64,000 nucleotides of DNA from Micavibrio_C sp965231165 (GTDB lineage: Bacteria > Pseudomonadota > Alphaproteobacteria > Micavibrionales > Micavibrionaceae). Each line of letters begins with the position of its first letter. Position 1 is the first letter of the stretch. This document shows, piece after piece, positions 45,068-54,544 of the stretch. The position numbers and the translations under genes were made by a program. The stretch is from positions 434,001-498,000 of the forward strand of contig OZ246421.1 in NCBI GenBank assembly GCA_965231165.1, given 5' to 3'. The notes under the pieces were generated by a model, which was given only the letters and a program-made list of their open reading frames with translations, searched no databases and was not told the DNA's origin.

Positions 45068-45598
45068 TTAAGATGTGGGCGGCACAAGATGCATTGACCG
45101 GAGCACTTCCTTGCGTTTAGGAAGGAAATTGACTTGTTCCCATTTATTCTCAGCACGCAGCAGGATGTTGATCATATCATTGAGTGATGGGCCAATACGC
45201 GCTGGACCTTGTGCGACATTCCAGTCGGTGCGCGCAAAATCGTGATCAAAATGAAGTTGCGATGGCTTGTTATTTTCGGCGAAGCGAAAGCGCGCCAGCA
45301 CGGCCCACCAAGTAAAGCTGGTTTCGGGGTCAACGAAGAAGCCGCAAATTTTGAAGGCAATTGGTTCCGGCATTTCGCTGCTGCCCAATTTTTGAACGCC
45401 ACGCTGGAACAGTGGGTTTTTAGTATCACGAAATTGCTGCAGGTACAGAGCGGCGTCTTGAGGGCATTTCACGTTTACCTTCAGGTGCGTACCCTGAAGG
45501 GTATCCATGGAAATGCTCATTTCCTTGAGGTTGATTGATCTGTGCGCAGCCCGACGGTTAAAAAGGTCAGTCAAATGACGGGCATCGTGGATATTCAT
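45068..45598 (-). CDS. Hypothetical protein, 176 aa
   Basis: A predicted cytosolic protein beginning MNIHDARHLTDLFNRRAAHR. Notable parts are the strand-like MDTLQGTHLKVNVKCPQDAA and ICGFFVDPETSFTWWAVLARF, followed by GPSLNDMINILLRAEN. The start at 45598 has CAGGGA upstream; the ORF remains open 177 bases further but that would overlap the divergent murJ region. No family recognised. Confidence 0.68.
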   Translation of the reverse strand: MNIHDARHLTDLFNRRAAHRSINLKEMSISMDTLQGTHLKVNVKCPQDAALYLQQFRDTKNPLFQRGVQKLGSSEMPEPIAFKICGFFVDPETSFTWWAVLARFRFAENNKPSQLHFDHDFARTDWNVAQGPARIGPSLNDMINILLRAENKWEQVNFLPKRKEVLRSMHLVPPTS

Positions 45599-45695
45599 AT
45601 GTCGGTATCCCTGTTTCTTATAAGGACAACTTTCTACAGGGTCTTGCCAGGTTATGGCAAGATTCTTTAATCTGGCCCTTAAGGCGGGCAAAAAC

Positions 45696-47285
45696 ATGAA
45701 ATTAATCAAGGCGATGGCGACAGTGGGCGGGCTGACCGGGGTTTCCCGGATCGTCGGCTTTATCCGCGACGTCATGACGGCCTATTTTTTGGGAGCCGGG
45801 CCGGTGGCTGACGCTTTCGTCGTGGCGCTCAAGCTGCCCAACTTTTTCCGTCATGTAACGGCAGAGGGCGCGTTCAGCGTTTCCTTCGTGCCGCTCTATT
45901 CCGAGACCCTGCAAAAAGAGGGCGAGGCGGCGGCGGGCAAGTTCGCCGGGCAGGCCTTTATGACGTTGGTCGCGGCCTTGAGTATTTTTACGCTGATCAT
46001 CGTGGCGGCGATGCCGTGGGTTATACATGTGATCGCGCCGGGCTTTGAGGCCGGAACCATTCAATACGATCTGGCGGTCGGCATGTCGCGGGTGACGTTT
46101 CCTTACCTGCTGCTGATGTCGCTGGCGGCGCTGGTGGGCGGGATGTTGAACGCGCACGATAAATTCGGGCCGTTTGCGGCGGCGTCTATCTTCTTCAATA
46201 TTTGCCAGATCGGCTTCATGCTGATTGCGGACCAGTTTCTTACCGTCGGGCATGCGCTTTCATGGGCGGTGAGTATTTCCGGTATTATCCAGTTGGGCTG
46301 GCTGTGGCTGTATCTGCGCAAATATAAAATTCAGCTTCCCATGGTGCGTCCGCGCATGACGGATAAAGTGCGCAAGCTGTTCAAGCTGATGGGGCCGGGT
46401 GTGTTGGGGGCGGGGATCATCCACGTCAATTTGTTTGCCGATATCATGATTGCTTCGTTTCTGTCGGCGGGTGCGATTTCCGCGCTTTATTACGCTGACC
46501 GCCTGTTCCAGCTGCCGCTGGGCGTTGTTGGGATCGCGGTGGGCACGGCGCTGCTGCCGATGCTGAGCAAGGCGCTGACCATCGGCGATAAGGCCGAAGC
46601 CCGCGATCTGTTCAACCGGGCGCTGGAATATTGCCTGTTCTTTACGATGCCTGCGGCGGTGGCGCTGATATTCGTCACGCATGATATTATGATGGTGCTG
46701 TTCGAGCGCGGCGAGTTTTCGGCTGCCGATACGGCGCGGGCGGCGCCAGCGCTGGCATGTCTGTCCATCGGGTTGCCTGCCTATGTGGGGGTGAAAATAT
46801 TTTCATCTGCCTATTGGTCACAGCAGGACACCAAGACACCTGTAAAAATTGCCGCCAGCATGGCGATTGTGAATATTGTGGTGGCGCTGGTGCTGACGCG
46901 CTTTATGGATGTGGCGGGGATTGCGCTGGCGACGGGCATGGCCGGATGGGTGCAGTGCTATTTCCTGTGGCGCGGGCTTAAGGGGAACGATGCCACGACC
47001 TTTGATGACCGTCTGAAGAAAACGGTGCCAAAGATTGTTGCTTGTTCCCTGCTGATGGGGGGCTGCATTCTGGGCATTTCATGGGTGCTGACGCCGTGGT
47101 TCGAAGGTTCTTTCTGGCAGCAGATTTTTGCGCTGATAATACTGGTTTCCGGTGGCGGGATTGTCTATTTTATCGCTTCCCACTTTGCGGGGGTTTTGCG
47201 TTTTGGCGATCTGAAGAAATATTTTACCAGACGCCGCAAGGTGACACCGCTAGAGGCGACGACTGTACAAGAGGATGAATTATGA
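45696..47285 (+). CDS. murJ: Lipid II flippase MurJ
   Basis: A 529-aa MOP-superfamily membrane protein with about 14 transmembrane helices. The N-terminus KLIKAMATVGGLTGVSRIVGFIRD, the ALKLPNFFRHVTAEGAFSVSFVP loop and ADRLFQLPLGVVGIAVGTALLP are characteristic. It flips lipid II for peptidoglycan synthesis. The start at 45696 is chosen to match the family; the frame is open 42 bases further. It overlaps trpS by 4 bases (ATGA). Confidence 0.96.
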   Translation: MKLIKAMATVGGLTGVSRIVGFIRDVMTAYFLGAGPVADAFVVALKLPNFFRHVTAEGAFSVSFVPLYSETLQKEGEAAAGKFAGQAFMTLVAALSIFTLIIVAAMPWVIHVIAPGFEAGTIQYDLAVGMSRVTFPYLLLMSLAALVGGMLNAHDKFGPFAAASIFFNICQIGFMLIADQFLTVGHALSWAVSISGIIQLGWLWLYLRKYKIQLPMVRPRMTDKVRKLFKLMGPGVLGAGIIHVNLFADIMIASFLSAGAISALYYADRLFQLPLGVVGIAVGTALLPMLSKALTIGDKAEARDLFNRALEYCLFFTMPAAVALIFVTHDIMMVLFERGEFSAADTARAAPALACLSIGLPAYVGVKIFSSAYWSQQDTKTPVKIAASMAIVNIVVALVLTRFMDVAGIALATGMAGWVQCYFLWRGLKGNDATTFDDRLKKTVPKIVACSLLMGGCILGISWVLTPWFEGSFWQQIFALIILVSGGGIVYFIASHFAGVLRFGDLKKYFTRRRKVTPLEATTVQEDEL

Positions 47286-48286
47286 AGAAGCGTATCTTTT
47301 CCGGCATGCAGCCGACCAATAATCTGCACCTTGGGAATTATCTCGGGGCGTTGAAGAACTGGGTCGATCTGCAGAAGCAGGGCGATGAGTGTCTGTTCTG
47401 CGTTGTCGATCTGCATGCGGTTACCGTGCCGCAGGAACCGGAAAAGCTGGCGCAATCGACGCGTGAAATTGCGGCCGCTTATATCGCCGCCGGGATCGAT
47501 CCGAAAAAGGCGATTATATTCCCGCAATCCGCCGTGGCGGCACATTCGCAACTGATGTGGATGCTGGCGACGATGACGCAGATGGGCAAGCTTGAACGCA
47601 TGACGCAGTTTAAGGACAAGGCGGGCAAAAATGCCGAACGCGTGGGGTTGGGCCTGTTTGCTTATCCGGTGCTGATGGCGGCGGATATTCTGGCTTACAA
47701 GGGTACGCATGTGCCGGTGGGTGAAGACCAGAAGCAACATCTGGAACTGGCGCGTGAAATTGCCGCGACGTTTAATACACGTTACAAGGTTGATTTCTTC
47801 CCGCAGCCGGAGCCGCAAATCCTTGGTGAGGCGACGCGTGTGATGTCGCTGAAAGACGGCACCAAGAAGATGAGCAAGTCGGATGAATCCGATCTTTCAC
47901 GGATTAATCTGACCGACGATGCTGAAAAAATAGCAAACAAGATCAAGCGCGCGCAGACGGATTCGGAGCCGCTGCCGTCTGTCGTTGAGGGTCTAAAAGA
48001 CCGGGCGGGTGCTGATAACCTTGTGACGATCTATGCGGCACTTTCCGGACGCAGCAAGGCCGATGTGCTGAAAGAGTTCGGCGGGCAGCAATGGTCAGTG
48101 TTCAAACCGGCGCTGGCAGAGGTGGCGGTCAAGCATCTGTCACCCATTACGGCACGGATGAGCGATCTGCTGGCCAACCCAAAAGAAATCGACAATATTC
48201 TCAAGGATGGGGCTGAGCAGGCGGAGATTATTGCCAAGCCGATACTGGCCGAGGCTATGGAAATTATGGGGTTCTGGCACCCTTAA
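47282..48286 (+). CDS. trpS: Tryptophan-tRNA ligase
   Basis: A 334-aa class I synthetase. The HIGH-equivalent is NLHLGNY (about 14-20) after SGMQPTN; the KMSKS motif is in KKMSKSD (about 196-202). CVVDLHAVTVP and LMAADILAYKGTHVPVGEDQKQHLELAR are typical. It is translationally coupled to murJ. Confidence 0.97.
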   Translation: MKKRIFSGMQPTNNLHLGNYLGALKNWVDLQKQGDECLFCVVDLHAVTVPQEPEKLAQSTREIAAAYIAAGIDPKKAIIFPQSAVAAHSQLMWMLATMTQMGKLERMTQFKDKAGKNAERVGLGLFAYPVLMAADILAYKGTHVPVGEDQKQHLELAREIAATFNTRYKVDFFPQPEPQILGEATRVMSLKDGTKKMSKSDESDLSRINLTDDAEKIANKIKRAQTDSEPLPSVVEGLKDRAGADNLVTIYAALSGRSKADVLKEFGGQQWSVFKPALAEVAVKHLSPITARMSDLLANPKEIDNILKDGAEQAEIIAKPILAEAMEIMGFWHP

Positions 48287-48375
48287 AACCGGGGCTAAAC
48301 AACCCGTTTGCCTTTTGCCGACTATAATAGCAAAATAGACAAATCTGGATTCTTATAATTCCTAGGAAAATGCTC

Positions 48376-49032
48376 ATGCGCCCATTTCTGACAGCCGCTC
48401 TGGCTCTCGTTCTTCTGACAGGTACGGTATCGGTAGCCAAGGCGGATTATTTCGTCTGGGAAGATACGAAGACGGGCATGACGCTTTCATTCCCGGATAC
48501 GTGGGAAGTTGAGAACGGGCAAGACCCGGATGATCTGGTGACGCTGGCGGCACCCTCGGGACGCGCCAATGCTTATTGCCGTATCCGCAGCCATGAAGAT
48601 AAACGCTACGCGATTTTTCCGCCGCGTTTTGGCTCTGATGTGCAGAAGATAGAATACAGTGTTGGTTTCTGGGATCAGTATCTGCGTGAATACAAGCAGC
48701 CGGAATTGCAGACATACAGGGACTCCACTGGTATGGGCCGTGGCTGGGCCAGTTATGCGGAAGCTTCTTACACCAGCTTTGTGCCGTATCCGGAAATGGA
48801 TCGCCGCGCCGTGCTGTTTGCCTCGCTCTATAATAACCGCGTTTATATTCTTGATTGCTCCTGCCACAAGGATGCTTTCGAGCAGTGGAAAGGGCCGTTC
48901 CTCAGTATTGCCAAATCGATTGATTTCAAAAAAGCCAATCACGAATTGCTGACCGGTCACTATCGTAATTTTATGAATGATGGACGCCTGATCATGCAGG
49001 GGCCAGAGGGCAATTATACGACGTCTTATTAA
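48376..49032 (+). CDS. Secreted hypothetical protein, about 218 aa
   Basis: A signal peptide (MRPFLTAALALVLLTGTVSVAKA) precedes a domain starting DYFVWEDTKTGMTLSFPDTWEV, similar in style to PsbP/MOG1-like or DcrB-like folds that bind the periplasmic face. Cysteines lie in AYCRIRSH and LDCSCHKD. AGGA is 8 bases from the ATG at 48376 and only 2 from an ATG at 48370. The function is unknown. Confidence 0.72.
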   Translation: MRPFLTAALALVLLTGTVSVAKADYFVWEDTKTGMTLSFPDTWEVENGQDPDDLVTLAAPSGRANAYCRIRSHEDKRYAIFPPRFGSDVQKIEYSVGFWDQYLREYKQPELQTYRDSTGMGRGWASYAEASYTSFVPYPEMDRRAVLFASLYNNRVYILDCSCHKDAFEQWKGPFLSIAKSIDFKKANHELLTGHYRNFMNDGRLIMQGPEGNYTTSY

Positions 49033-49041
49033 TCCTCGGCA

Positions 49042-49118
49042 TTGTCATCCCGAGCGAAGCCGAGGGATCTTCTTGCGTTCGAACGGCTCAGATTCCTCGG
49101 CTGCGCTCGGAATGACAA
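49042..49118. repeat. Intergenic palindromic repeat element
   Basis: Arms of 29 bp (49042-49070 and 49090-49118) are inverted copies with three mismatches. They begin TTGTCATCCCGAGCG and close with GCTCGGAATGACAA. The 19-base loop contains the small palindrome CGTTCGAACG. The outer sequence TGTCATCCC is shared with the element at 54971-55055, so both probably belong to one dispersed family. It lies between two plus-strand genes. Confidence 0.8.
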
Positions 49119-49133
49119 AGAAGAAGATATTAA

Positions 49134-50051
49134 ATGCTTATCTACCTACCCATCGCTGAAATGGCCGTGCCTGCGGAAGGTATCCTTCTGCTGGGTGCGC
49201 TTGTGGGTTTCATGTCCGGCGTGTTTGGTGTCGGTGGCGGCTTTCTAGCGACGCCTTTTCTGATGTTCATGGGTATCCCTCCGGCGATTGCGGTGGGGAC
49301 GCAGGCCAACCAGCTTGTTTCCACCAGCCTGTCCGGTGTGTTGGGGCATTTCCGGCGCGGCAATGTCGATGTGAAGCTGGCGGGGGTCATGCTGTGCGGC
49401 AGTGTCGTGGGCACGGTCCTCGGCGCAATGATCTTCAAGCTGTTGCAATATATCGGCCAAATCAATCTGGTGATCCCGATTCTATATGTCGTGCTGCTGG
49501 GTGTAATGGGGCTGATCATGCTGCTGGAAAGCAGCAAGGGGTTGCTGCACAAGGGGGCTGCCAAGGACAGTATTCTGTCGCCGTGGCATGACACGCCGTT
49601 CTTTAAGTCATTGCCTTATAAAATGCTGTTCCCGCGTTCCCAGCTTCATATCAGCGCGCTGCTGCCTGCGGGTATCGGTTTTATCGGCGGGTTGCTTGTT
49701 TCGATTATGGGGATTGGCGGCGGGTTCCTGATGGTGCCGATGATGATTTACGTGCTGGGCATGCCGACCATGCTGGTGGCGGGTACGTCGTTACTGCAAA
49801 TTCTGGTGACGACCGTGATCGCTACGCTGTTGCATGCGACTGCCAACAACTCCGTCGATGTCATTCTGGCGACGCTGCTTATTCTGGGGGGCATGGTCGG
49901 GGTTGAGCTGGGTGTCCGTGTGGCGCGGCGCATCAGCGGCATTCATGCGCGCCTGGTCCTGTCGCTGATACTGCTGGCTGTCAGCCTCCAGATCGGCGCT
50001 CAGCTGTTTATCGAGCCGCATGAACTTTATGAAACCGTGGCGAGGGAATGA
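49134..50051 (+). CDS. TauE/SafE family sulfite/anion exporter
   Basis: A 305-aa membrane protein with about eight transmembrane helices and the two inverted TauE repeats: GFMSGVFGVGGGFLATPFLMFMGIPP and GLLVSIMGIGGGFLMVPMMIYVLGMP. It likely exports sulfite or an organosulfur anion. Followed with a 4-base overlap by a TIGR02186-type protein, a pairing common in alphaproteobacteria. Confidence 0.9.
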   Translation: MLIYLPIAEMAVPAEGILLLGALVGFMSGVFGVGGGFLATPFLMFMGIPPAIAVGTQANQLVSTSLSGVLGHFRRGNVDVKLAGVMLCGSVVGTVLGAMIFKLLQYIGQINLVIPILYVVLLGVMGLIMLLESSKGLLHKGAAKDSILSPWHDTPFFKSLPYKMLFPRSQLHISALLPAGIGFIGGLLVSIMGIGGGFLMVPMMIYVLGMPTMLVAGTSLLQILVTTVIATLLHATANNSVDVILATLLILGGMVGVELGVRVARRISGIHARLVLSLILLAVSLQIGAQLFIEPHELYETVARE

Positions 50052-50806
50052 TGCGCATATTCTTCCTCATCCTCGCCGGTGTTTTTTGTATGGCCTCTGT
50101 GGCTGAAGCGCAGACCGCCGTGACGGGGCGCAGTCTGGCGATCAATCTGGCCGCCGATCATGTGGATATTAATCTCGGTTTTAACGGGGCCGATCTGACA
50201 ATGTTCGGTGTTAAAAACCAACCCGGCCAACTGGCGGTGATTGTGCGCGGGCCGGAGCAGGCCACGGTCGTGCGTCGCAAGAGCCGCGCGCTGGGAATCT
50301 GGATGAATACTTATTCTGTCGAGTTCCTGAATGTGCCGGTCTATTACGATCTGGCCATCAGTGTGCCCGAGAGTGAGCTGGCACCGCCGGATGTGTTGCG
50401 TAAATATAATATCGGCCTGAATGCGCTGGATATCCGTGTTGAAAAAAATGAAGATGAAAGGACTCTCGATAGTTTCCGTGAGGCACTGATCAGGAATCTT
50501 CAGGAGGGAGGTCATTTCCCGTTGTCTCCCAAGCCCGTGACTTTTATCAGTGATGATTTTTTCCGCGTCGATTTTCATGTTCCGGCGGATGTGCCCACAG
50601 GCAGCTATCTGGTGGAAACCATTTTGTTCCAGGAGGGGAAGGTGGTTGATCGCCGTGAAACCCGCCTGCGCGTGGCGCAAGTTGGTTTTAGCGCGGATGT
50701 TCACAATTTTGCTTATCAGCGTTCACTGCTTTACGGGTTGCTCGCGGTGGGGCTAGCCCTGATATCCGGTGTAAGCGGACATTTCTTCTTTAGACGGTCA
50801 GCTTAG
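50048..50806 (+). CDS. TIGR02186/Alph_Pro_TM family protein
   Basis: A 252-aa protein with a signal peptide (cleavage near SVAEAQ), a beta-rich periplasmic part (TMFGVKNQPGQLAVIVRGPEQATVVRRKSR, GIWMNTYSVEFLNVPVYY) and one C-terminal transmembrane helix (LLYGLLAVGLALISGVSGHFFF). The family is almost confined to alphaproteobacteria and is usually next to TauE exporters, as here (ATGA overlap). It may be an accessory subunit of that exporter. Confidence 0.88.
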   Translation: MMRIFFLILAGVFCMASVAEAQTAVTGRSLAINLAADHVDINLGFNGADLTMFGVKNQPGQLAVIVRGPEQATVVRRKSRALGIWMNTYSVEFLNVPVYYDLAISVPESELAPPDVLRKYNIGLNALDIRVEKNEDERTLDSFREALIRNLQEGGHFPLSPKPVTFISDDFFRVDFHVPADVPTGSYLVETILFQEGKVVDRRETRLRVAQVGFSADVHNFAYQRSLLYGLLAVGLALISGVSGHFFFRRSA

Positions 50807-51194
50807 GCACACTGACGCTGCTGCGGGATTTTTGCGCCGCCAGTGCAGAGAAAGCATGGCCGCTGAGCTTGAACAATGTGTTCAGTTCCTGTGCATCCAG
50901 TACGGCGGCGGCACCCTCTGCGGGTTTTTGCAAATTCAGGCTCATGCTGACTGTGGAAACCGTGCGGTCATCGGCGCTGTGTGAAGCGCTGGATGCGGTT
51001 TTGGTGGTGAAGGGGTTTAACGTCACCAGACCGATCAGTTTTTCGCTGTTCGGATCTTTGACTTCAAAAACTTTGAGATGAGGGGTCGAGGAGGCCAGTT
51101 CCTGAAACTTCAGCCCCATGCTTTTTTCAGCGTGGCTGAATACGGTATGCAGCGCCGTGTCCAGTGCGAGCGGGGATTGGTTTTCTGACGTCAT
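50790..51194 (-). CDS. Hypothetical protein, 134 aa
   Basis: A cytosolic protein starting MTSENQSPLALDTALHTVFS. The middle is strand-rich (LKVFEVKDPNSEKLIGLVTLNPF) and the end Ser/Ala-rich. AGGAGGG lies 5 bases before the ATG at 51194. Its 3' end overlaps the end of the convergent TIGR02186 gene by 17 bp. No family recognised. Confidence 0.65.
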   Translation of the reverse strand: MTSENQSPLALDTALHTVFSHAEKSMGLKFQELASSTPHLKVFEVKDPNSEKLIGLVTLNPFTTKTASSASHSADDRTVSTVSMSLNLQKPAEGAAAVLDAQELNTLFKLSGHAFSALAAQKSRSSVSVPKLTV

Positions 51195-51317
51195 GGACAC
51201 CCTCCTGACAGCATTGTTTATTTTGTAAATATCCTAGGGGTGATGTCGTTTTATGTCAATATAAAAGTTGCCTTTTGGTCTTGCGGGGGCTAAATCTCTG
51301 GGCAGAGGAATAAAGCC

Positions 51318-51869
51318 ATGTTTATCCAGACCGAGCAGACGCCAAACCCGGCGACCATCAAATTTATCCCCGGCCAGGTCGTTATGGCGCAGGGCAGCGC
51401 GGAATTCCGTGAAGCGGACAAAGCCGGGCGTTCACCGCTGGCGATGCGTCTGTTCCGTATTGATGGCGTGGCATCGGTGTTTCTGGCGTCTGATTTCGTG
51501 TCTGTGACACGGGATACGGAGAGCGATTGGTCGTTTCTGAAGCCGCAGGTTCTGGCGGCGATCATGGAGCATTACCTTAGTGGGTTGCCGGTGATCGAGG
51601 GCGTGGCAGAAATTGCCGATAACGGCATCGAAAGTGAAATTGTGCTGCAAATCCGTGAGCTTCTGGATACGCGTGTGCGTCCGGCTGTGGCGCGTGACGG
51701 CGGCGATATCGATTTCGTGAAATTCGAGGATGGCATCGTCTGGCTGCTTATGAAGGGTGCCTGCGCGGGCTGCCCGAGTTCGACTGCCACCCTGAAGCAT
51801 GGCATTGAAAATATGCTGAAGCATTATGTTCCGGAAATCAAATCCGTCGAGCAGTATCAGAACTTTTAG
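51318..51869 (+). CDS. NifU-like iron-sulfur scaffold (Nfu type)
   Basis: A 183-aa protein. The N-terminal Nfu domain (MFIQTEQTPNPATIKFIPGQ to FVSVTRDTESDW) is followed by the NifU C-terminal domain with the Fe-S-binding CAGC (about 149-152) in MKGACAGCPSSTATLKHGIE. It carries 4Fe-4S clusters to target proteins, as Nfu1 does in mitochondria. The ribosome-binding site GAGGAA precedes the ATG by about 8 bases. Confidence 0.94.
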   Translation: MFIQTEQTPNPATIKFIPGQVVMAQGSAEFREADKAGRSPLAMRLFRIDGVASVFLASDFVSVTRDTESDWSFLKPQVLAAIMEHYLSGLPVIEGVAEIADNGIESEIVLQIRELLDTRVRPAVARDGGDIDFVKFEDGIVWLLMKGACAGCPSSTATLKHGIENMLKHYVPEIKSVEQYQNF

Positions 51870-51872
51870 GCG

Positions 51873-53039
51873 TTATTCAATCTGCGATTCAAGCTGATCG
51901 GCGAGGTTTGAAGCTGAGTCGTCATTAGCGGCCGGTTCGTAATTATCGTACGACACGGGGATTGTCAGCATCATGCCGAACCAGCGCCAACGCGGTTGTT
52001 CGCTGGCTTCGTCGAGGGGGCCGGGCATGGTGCAGTTTATGCGACCACGTTCATCCTCGAATGGTTGTTCCAGTCTGATTTCCACACGGTTCCCGCCCAG
52101 CACCTGCAATTTTGCTTTTTCGGAGGTAGAGGAGAAGCAGGACATGGCCTTGATCTGGTTTTTTAGCGCCGGATCGATGGTAAAACCGATTTCTGGCTGG
52201 CCGTTCTTGATGTAGGGATCGCGTGGCGCGATATCGGTAGCGGGCAAGGGCAGAGCCAGCGCCGTCAGGCGGAAGCGTTCGAGGCTGCCGTAAGGTTCGG
52301 TCATGGAAAAGCGCGGCAGTGAAAACATGTCGGCACCGGCATAAGCGACGCCGGATTGCTGGCCAAAGGCGGCCTTAAAGCCCTGACGTTCGACAAGTTC
52401 CTTATAAGCCTGACTATATTCCCCGTACGGATAGGCAAATAATGTGGCTTCGGTGCCTAGTTCCTCACGGTAACGTGACAGGGCTTTGTTAAGCTGGCGG
52501 GATATTTCGGCCTGATCCTTGTCGTATAGTTTCTGGTAAGAAGCCGGGTGCAGGCCGATTGTGACTAAATCATTCCGGGCCAGTTTGCGCAGTTCGTTCC
52601 AACTGGGGCTTTGGCTGTTGCCGTTGTCCGGGGCGTCCGTGGTGATAAAAATGGTAAAAGGCAAATCAGCCTTCAGCAGCAAGGGCGTAGCGTAAGCAAG
52701 TGTATTTCTGTCGGCGCCATCGAATGTTAGTGCAATCGTGGGGTTGGGCAGTTTTTCTCCGGCCTTTAAGGCATCGATAATCTGCGGCAGGGGCAGGACG
52801 TGATAATTGCCGGATTTCATTTCGGCGATCTGCGCTTCGAAATGTTCCCGGTCGAGATTAGCGGCGGTTGCCAGATCGTCATCAATATGGTGATAGGTGA
52901 AAATGACTGCCGATTGATTGTCAGCGGGGATATACGCTTGTGCCTGTGCGCGGACAGGGGCGAATAGCGCCATCGCTGCAACGGTGACGAGAACCGGCAG
53001 GCACAAGGAATGGGTGAAGGGGCGGCGCTTTATGTTCAT
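51873..53039 (-). CDS. Exported polysaccharide deacetylase (NodB-like)
   Basis: A 388-aa protein. A signal peptide (ending APVRAQA) precedes a CE4/NodB domain (about 45-240): VIFTYHHID, IALTFDGADRN (the first metal motif, with Asp-Gly-Ala in place of the usual Asp-Asp-Gly), TIGLHPASY in place of the H-S/T-xx-H zinc motif, and FAYPYGEYS. The C-terminal domain is beta-rich with two cysteines (MSCFSS, INCTMPG). The altered metal motifs raise doubt about normal deacetylase activity. Confidence 0.82.
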   Translation of the reverse strand: MNIKRRPFTHSLCLPVLVTVAAMALFAPVRAQAQAYIPADNQSAVIFTYHHIDDDLATAANLDREHFEAQIAEMKSGNYHVLPLPQIIDALKAGEKLPNPTIALTFDGADRNTLAYATPLLLKADLPFTIFITTDAPDNGNSQSPSWNELRKLARNDLVTIGLHPASYQKLYDKDQAEISRQLNKALSRYREELGTEATLFAYPYGEYSQAYKELVERQGFKAAFGQQSGVAYAGADMFSLPRFSMTEPYGSLERFRLTALALPLPATDIAPRDPYIKNGQPEIGFTIDPALKNQIKAMSCFSSTSEKAKLQVLGGNRVEIRLEQPFEDERGRINCTMPGPLDEASEQPRWRWFGMMLTIPVSYDNYEPAANDDSASNLADQLESQIE

Positions 53040-53172
53040 AGTAAAGTGAGTATAGTTTTTTATGGTTAAAAAGCACCTTCTTTATGAGGGAAAGTCGGTG
53101 CCGGAAGGTTGACCTTTGCCTGAAAGTGCTTAAATTCAAAGGGGTTATAAATTCTATACACAGGGGTATCTA

Positions 53173-53775
53173 ATGACCGCCGCACACAAGATTCTCGATG
53201 ATCTGGCTCTCGATACGCTATTCCGCGAGGCGCGCACGTTTCGGAAGTGGCATGATAAGGACGTGGGTGAAGTTCTTATCAAGGCGGTTTACGATCTGAT
53301 GAAAATGGGGCCGACCGAGGCCAATACATGCCCCGCACGTTTTGTATTTGTAAAAACACCGGAAGCGAAGGCGCGGCTGAAGCCGCATCTCGATGCCGGG
53401 AATGTTGACAAGACCATGACGGCGCCGATGACGGCGATCATTGCTTACGACATGCAGTTTTATGACCAGATGCCTAAATTGTTCCCGCATGAACCAACGG
53501 CACGTAGCTGGTTTGCAGGCAAAGATGAAAAGATCAAGTTGGTGACTTTGCGCAACAGCAGCCTGCAGGGGGCTTATCTGATGCTGGCGGCGCGGTCGCT
53601 TGGGCTTGATTGCGGCCCGATGGGTGGTTTCAATGCCGAGGGCATCAATAAGGAATTTTTTCCGGATGGCCAGTATAAAGTGAATTTCCTATGCAATATC
53701 GGTTATGGCGATTCCGAAGGAATGTTCCCGCGCGGCCCGCGTCTTGATTTTGACGAAGCGTGCGAGATTATTTAA
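53173..53775 (+). CDS. RutE-like nitroreductase / malonic semialdehyde reductase
   Basis: A 200-aa flavoprotein of the nitroreductase fold with the RutE/HadB-like signature FRKWHDKDVGEVLIKAVYDLMKMGPTEANTCPARFVFV and ARSLGLDCGPMGGFN. In E. coli RutE reduces malonic semialdehyde from pyrimidine catabolism; no other rut genes are here. Its stop overlaps the tsaB start by one base (TAATG). Confidence 0.9.
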   Translation: MTAAHKILDDLALDTLFREARTFRKWHDKDVGEVLIKAVYDLMKMGPTEANTCPARFVFVKTPEAKARLKPHLDAGNVDKTMTAPMTAIIAYDMQFYDQMPKLFPHEPTARSWFAGKDEKIKLVTLRNSSLQGAYLMLAARSLGLDCGPMGGFNAEGINKEFFPDGQYKVNFLCNIGYGDSEGMFPRGPRLDFDEACEII

Positions 53776-54473
53776 TGCGTGTGCTGGCGATTGATACGGC
53801 GATGAACGGCTGCACTGCCGGATTGCTCGATACGGATACAGGTGAATGCGTATCGACGGTTGAGCCGATGGCGCGCGGCCATGCCGAAAAACTGGTGCCG
53901 CTGATCCAGCAGACATTGACGAAGGCGCATCTTGATTTTCAGGATATCGGCATGATTGCGACGACGGTGGGGCCGGGGGCTTTTACGGGCTTGCGCATCG
54001 GGCTTTCGACGGCAAGGTCGCTGGGGTTGGCGCTTAATATTCCGGTGATCGGCGTGACGACACTCAGTGTATTGGCTGCCGCTTATCTGGCGGCGTATGA
54101 AAGCGATCATAATATTCTCGTGCTGATTGAAACCAAGCGCACCGATTTTTACGGCCAGATGTTTTCACCGCAAGGCGATACGTTGTCCGATCCGTTTGCC
54201 TTGCCGGGAGAGGTGATTGCCGATGTCCATATAACGGACAAGGTGATGTTGATTGGCGATGCGAATGCGCGGTTCCTGTCACTGCTATCTGCCGAACAGA
54301 AACACAGGGTGACACCGGTTGCCGGGTTTGAGATTCCCGATCCCGCTTTTATCGCCCGGATTGGTTATGCGTTGTGGGAAAGTGGTGATACGGATTCCCT
54401 GCCGGAACCGCTTTATCTGCGCGATGCCGATGTCAGTCAGTCCAAGCGGGTGCAGCGGACGATAGAAGACTGA
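53775..54473 (+). CDS. tsaB: tRNA threonylcarbamoyladenosine protein TsaB
   Basis: A 232-aa ASKHA-fold protein: MRVLAIDTAMNGCTAGLLDT, RGHAEKLVPLI and TTVGPGAFTGLRIGLSTARSLGL are diagnostic. It partners TsaD and TsaE in making t6A37 of tRNAs reading ANN codons. The start at 53775 overlaps the preceding stop; five extra upstream residues are possible but not in the family pattern. Confidence 0.94.
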   Translation: MRVLAIDTAMNGCTAGLLDTDTGECVSTVEPMARGHAEKLVPLIQQTLTKAHLDFQDIGMIATTVGPGAFTGLRIGLSTARSLGLALNIPVIGVTTLSVLAAAYLAAYESDHNILVLIETKRTDFYGQMFSPQGDTLSDPFALPGEVIADVHITDKVMLIGDANARFLSLLSAEQKHRVTPVAGFEIPDPAFIARIGYALWESGDTDSLPEPLYLRDADVSQSKRVQRTIED

Positions 54474-54544
54474 TTACTTGCCTTTTACTTATTCTTTATG
54501 GTTTAATCTCATAATAATACAGTAATACCTAATGACAGGAAGTA

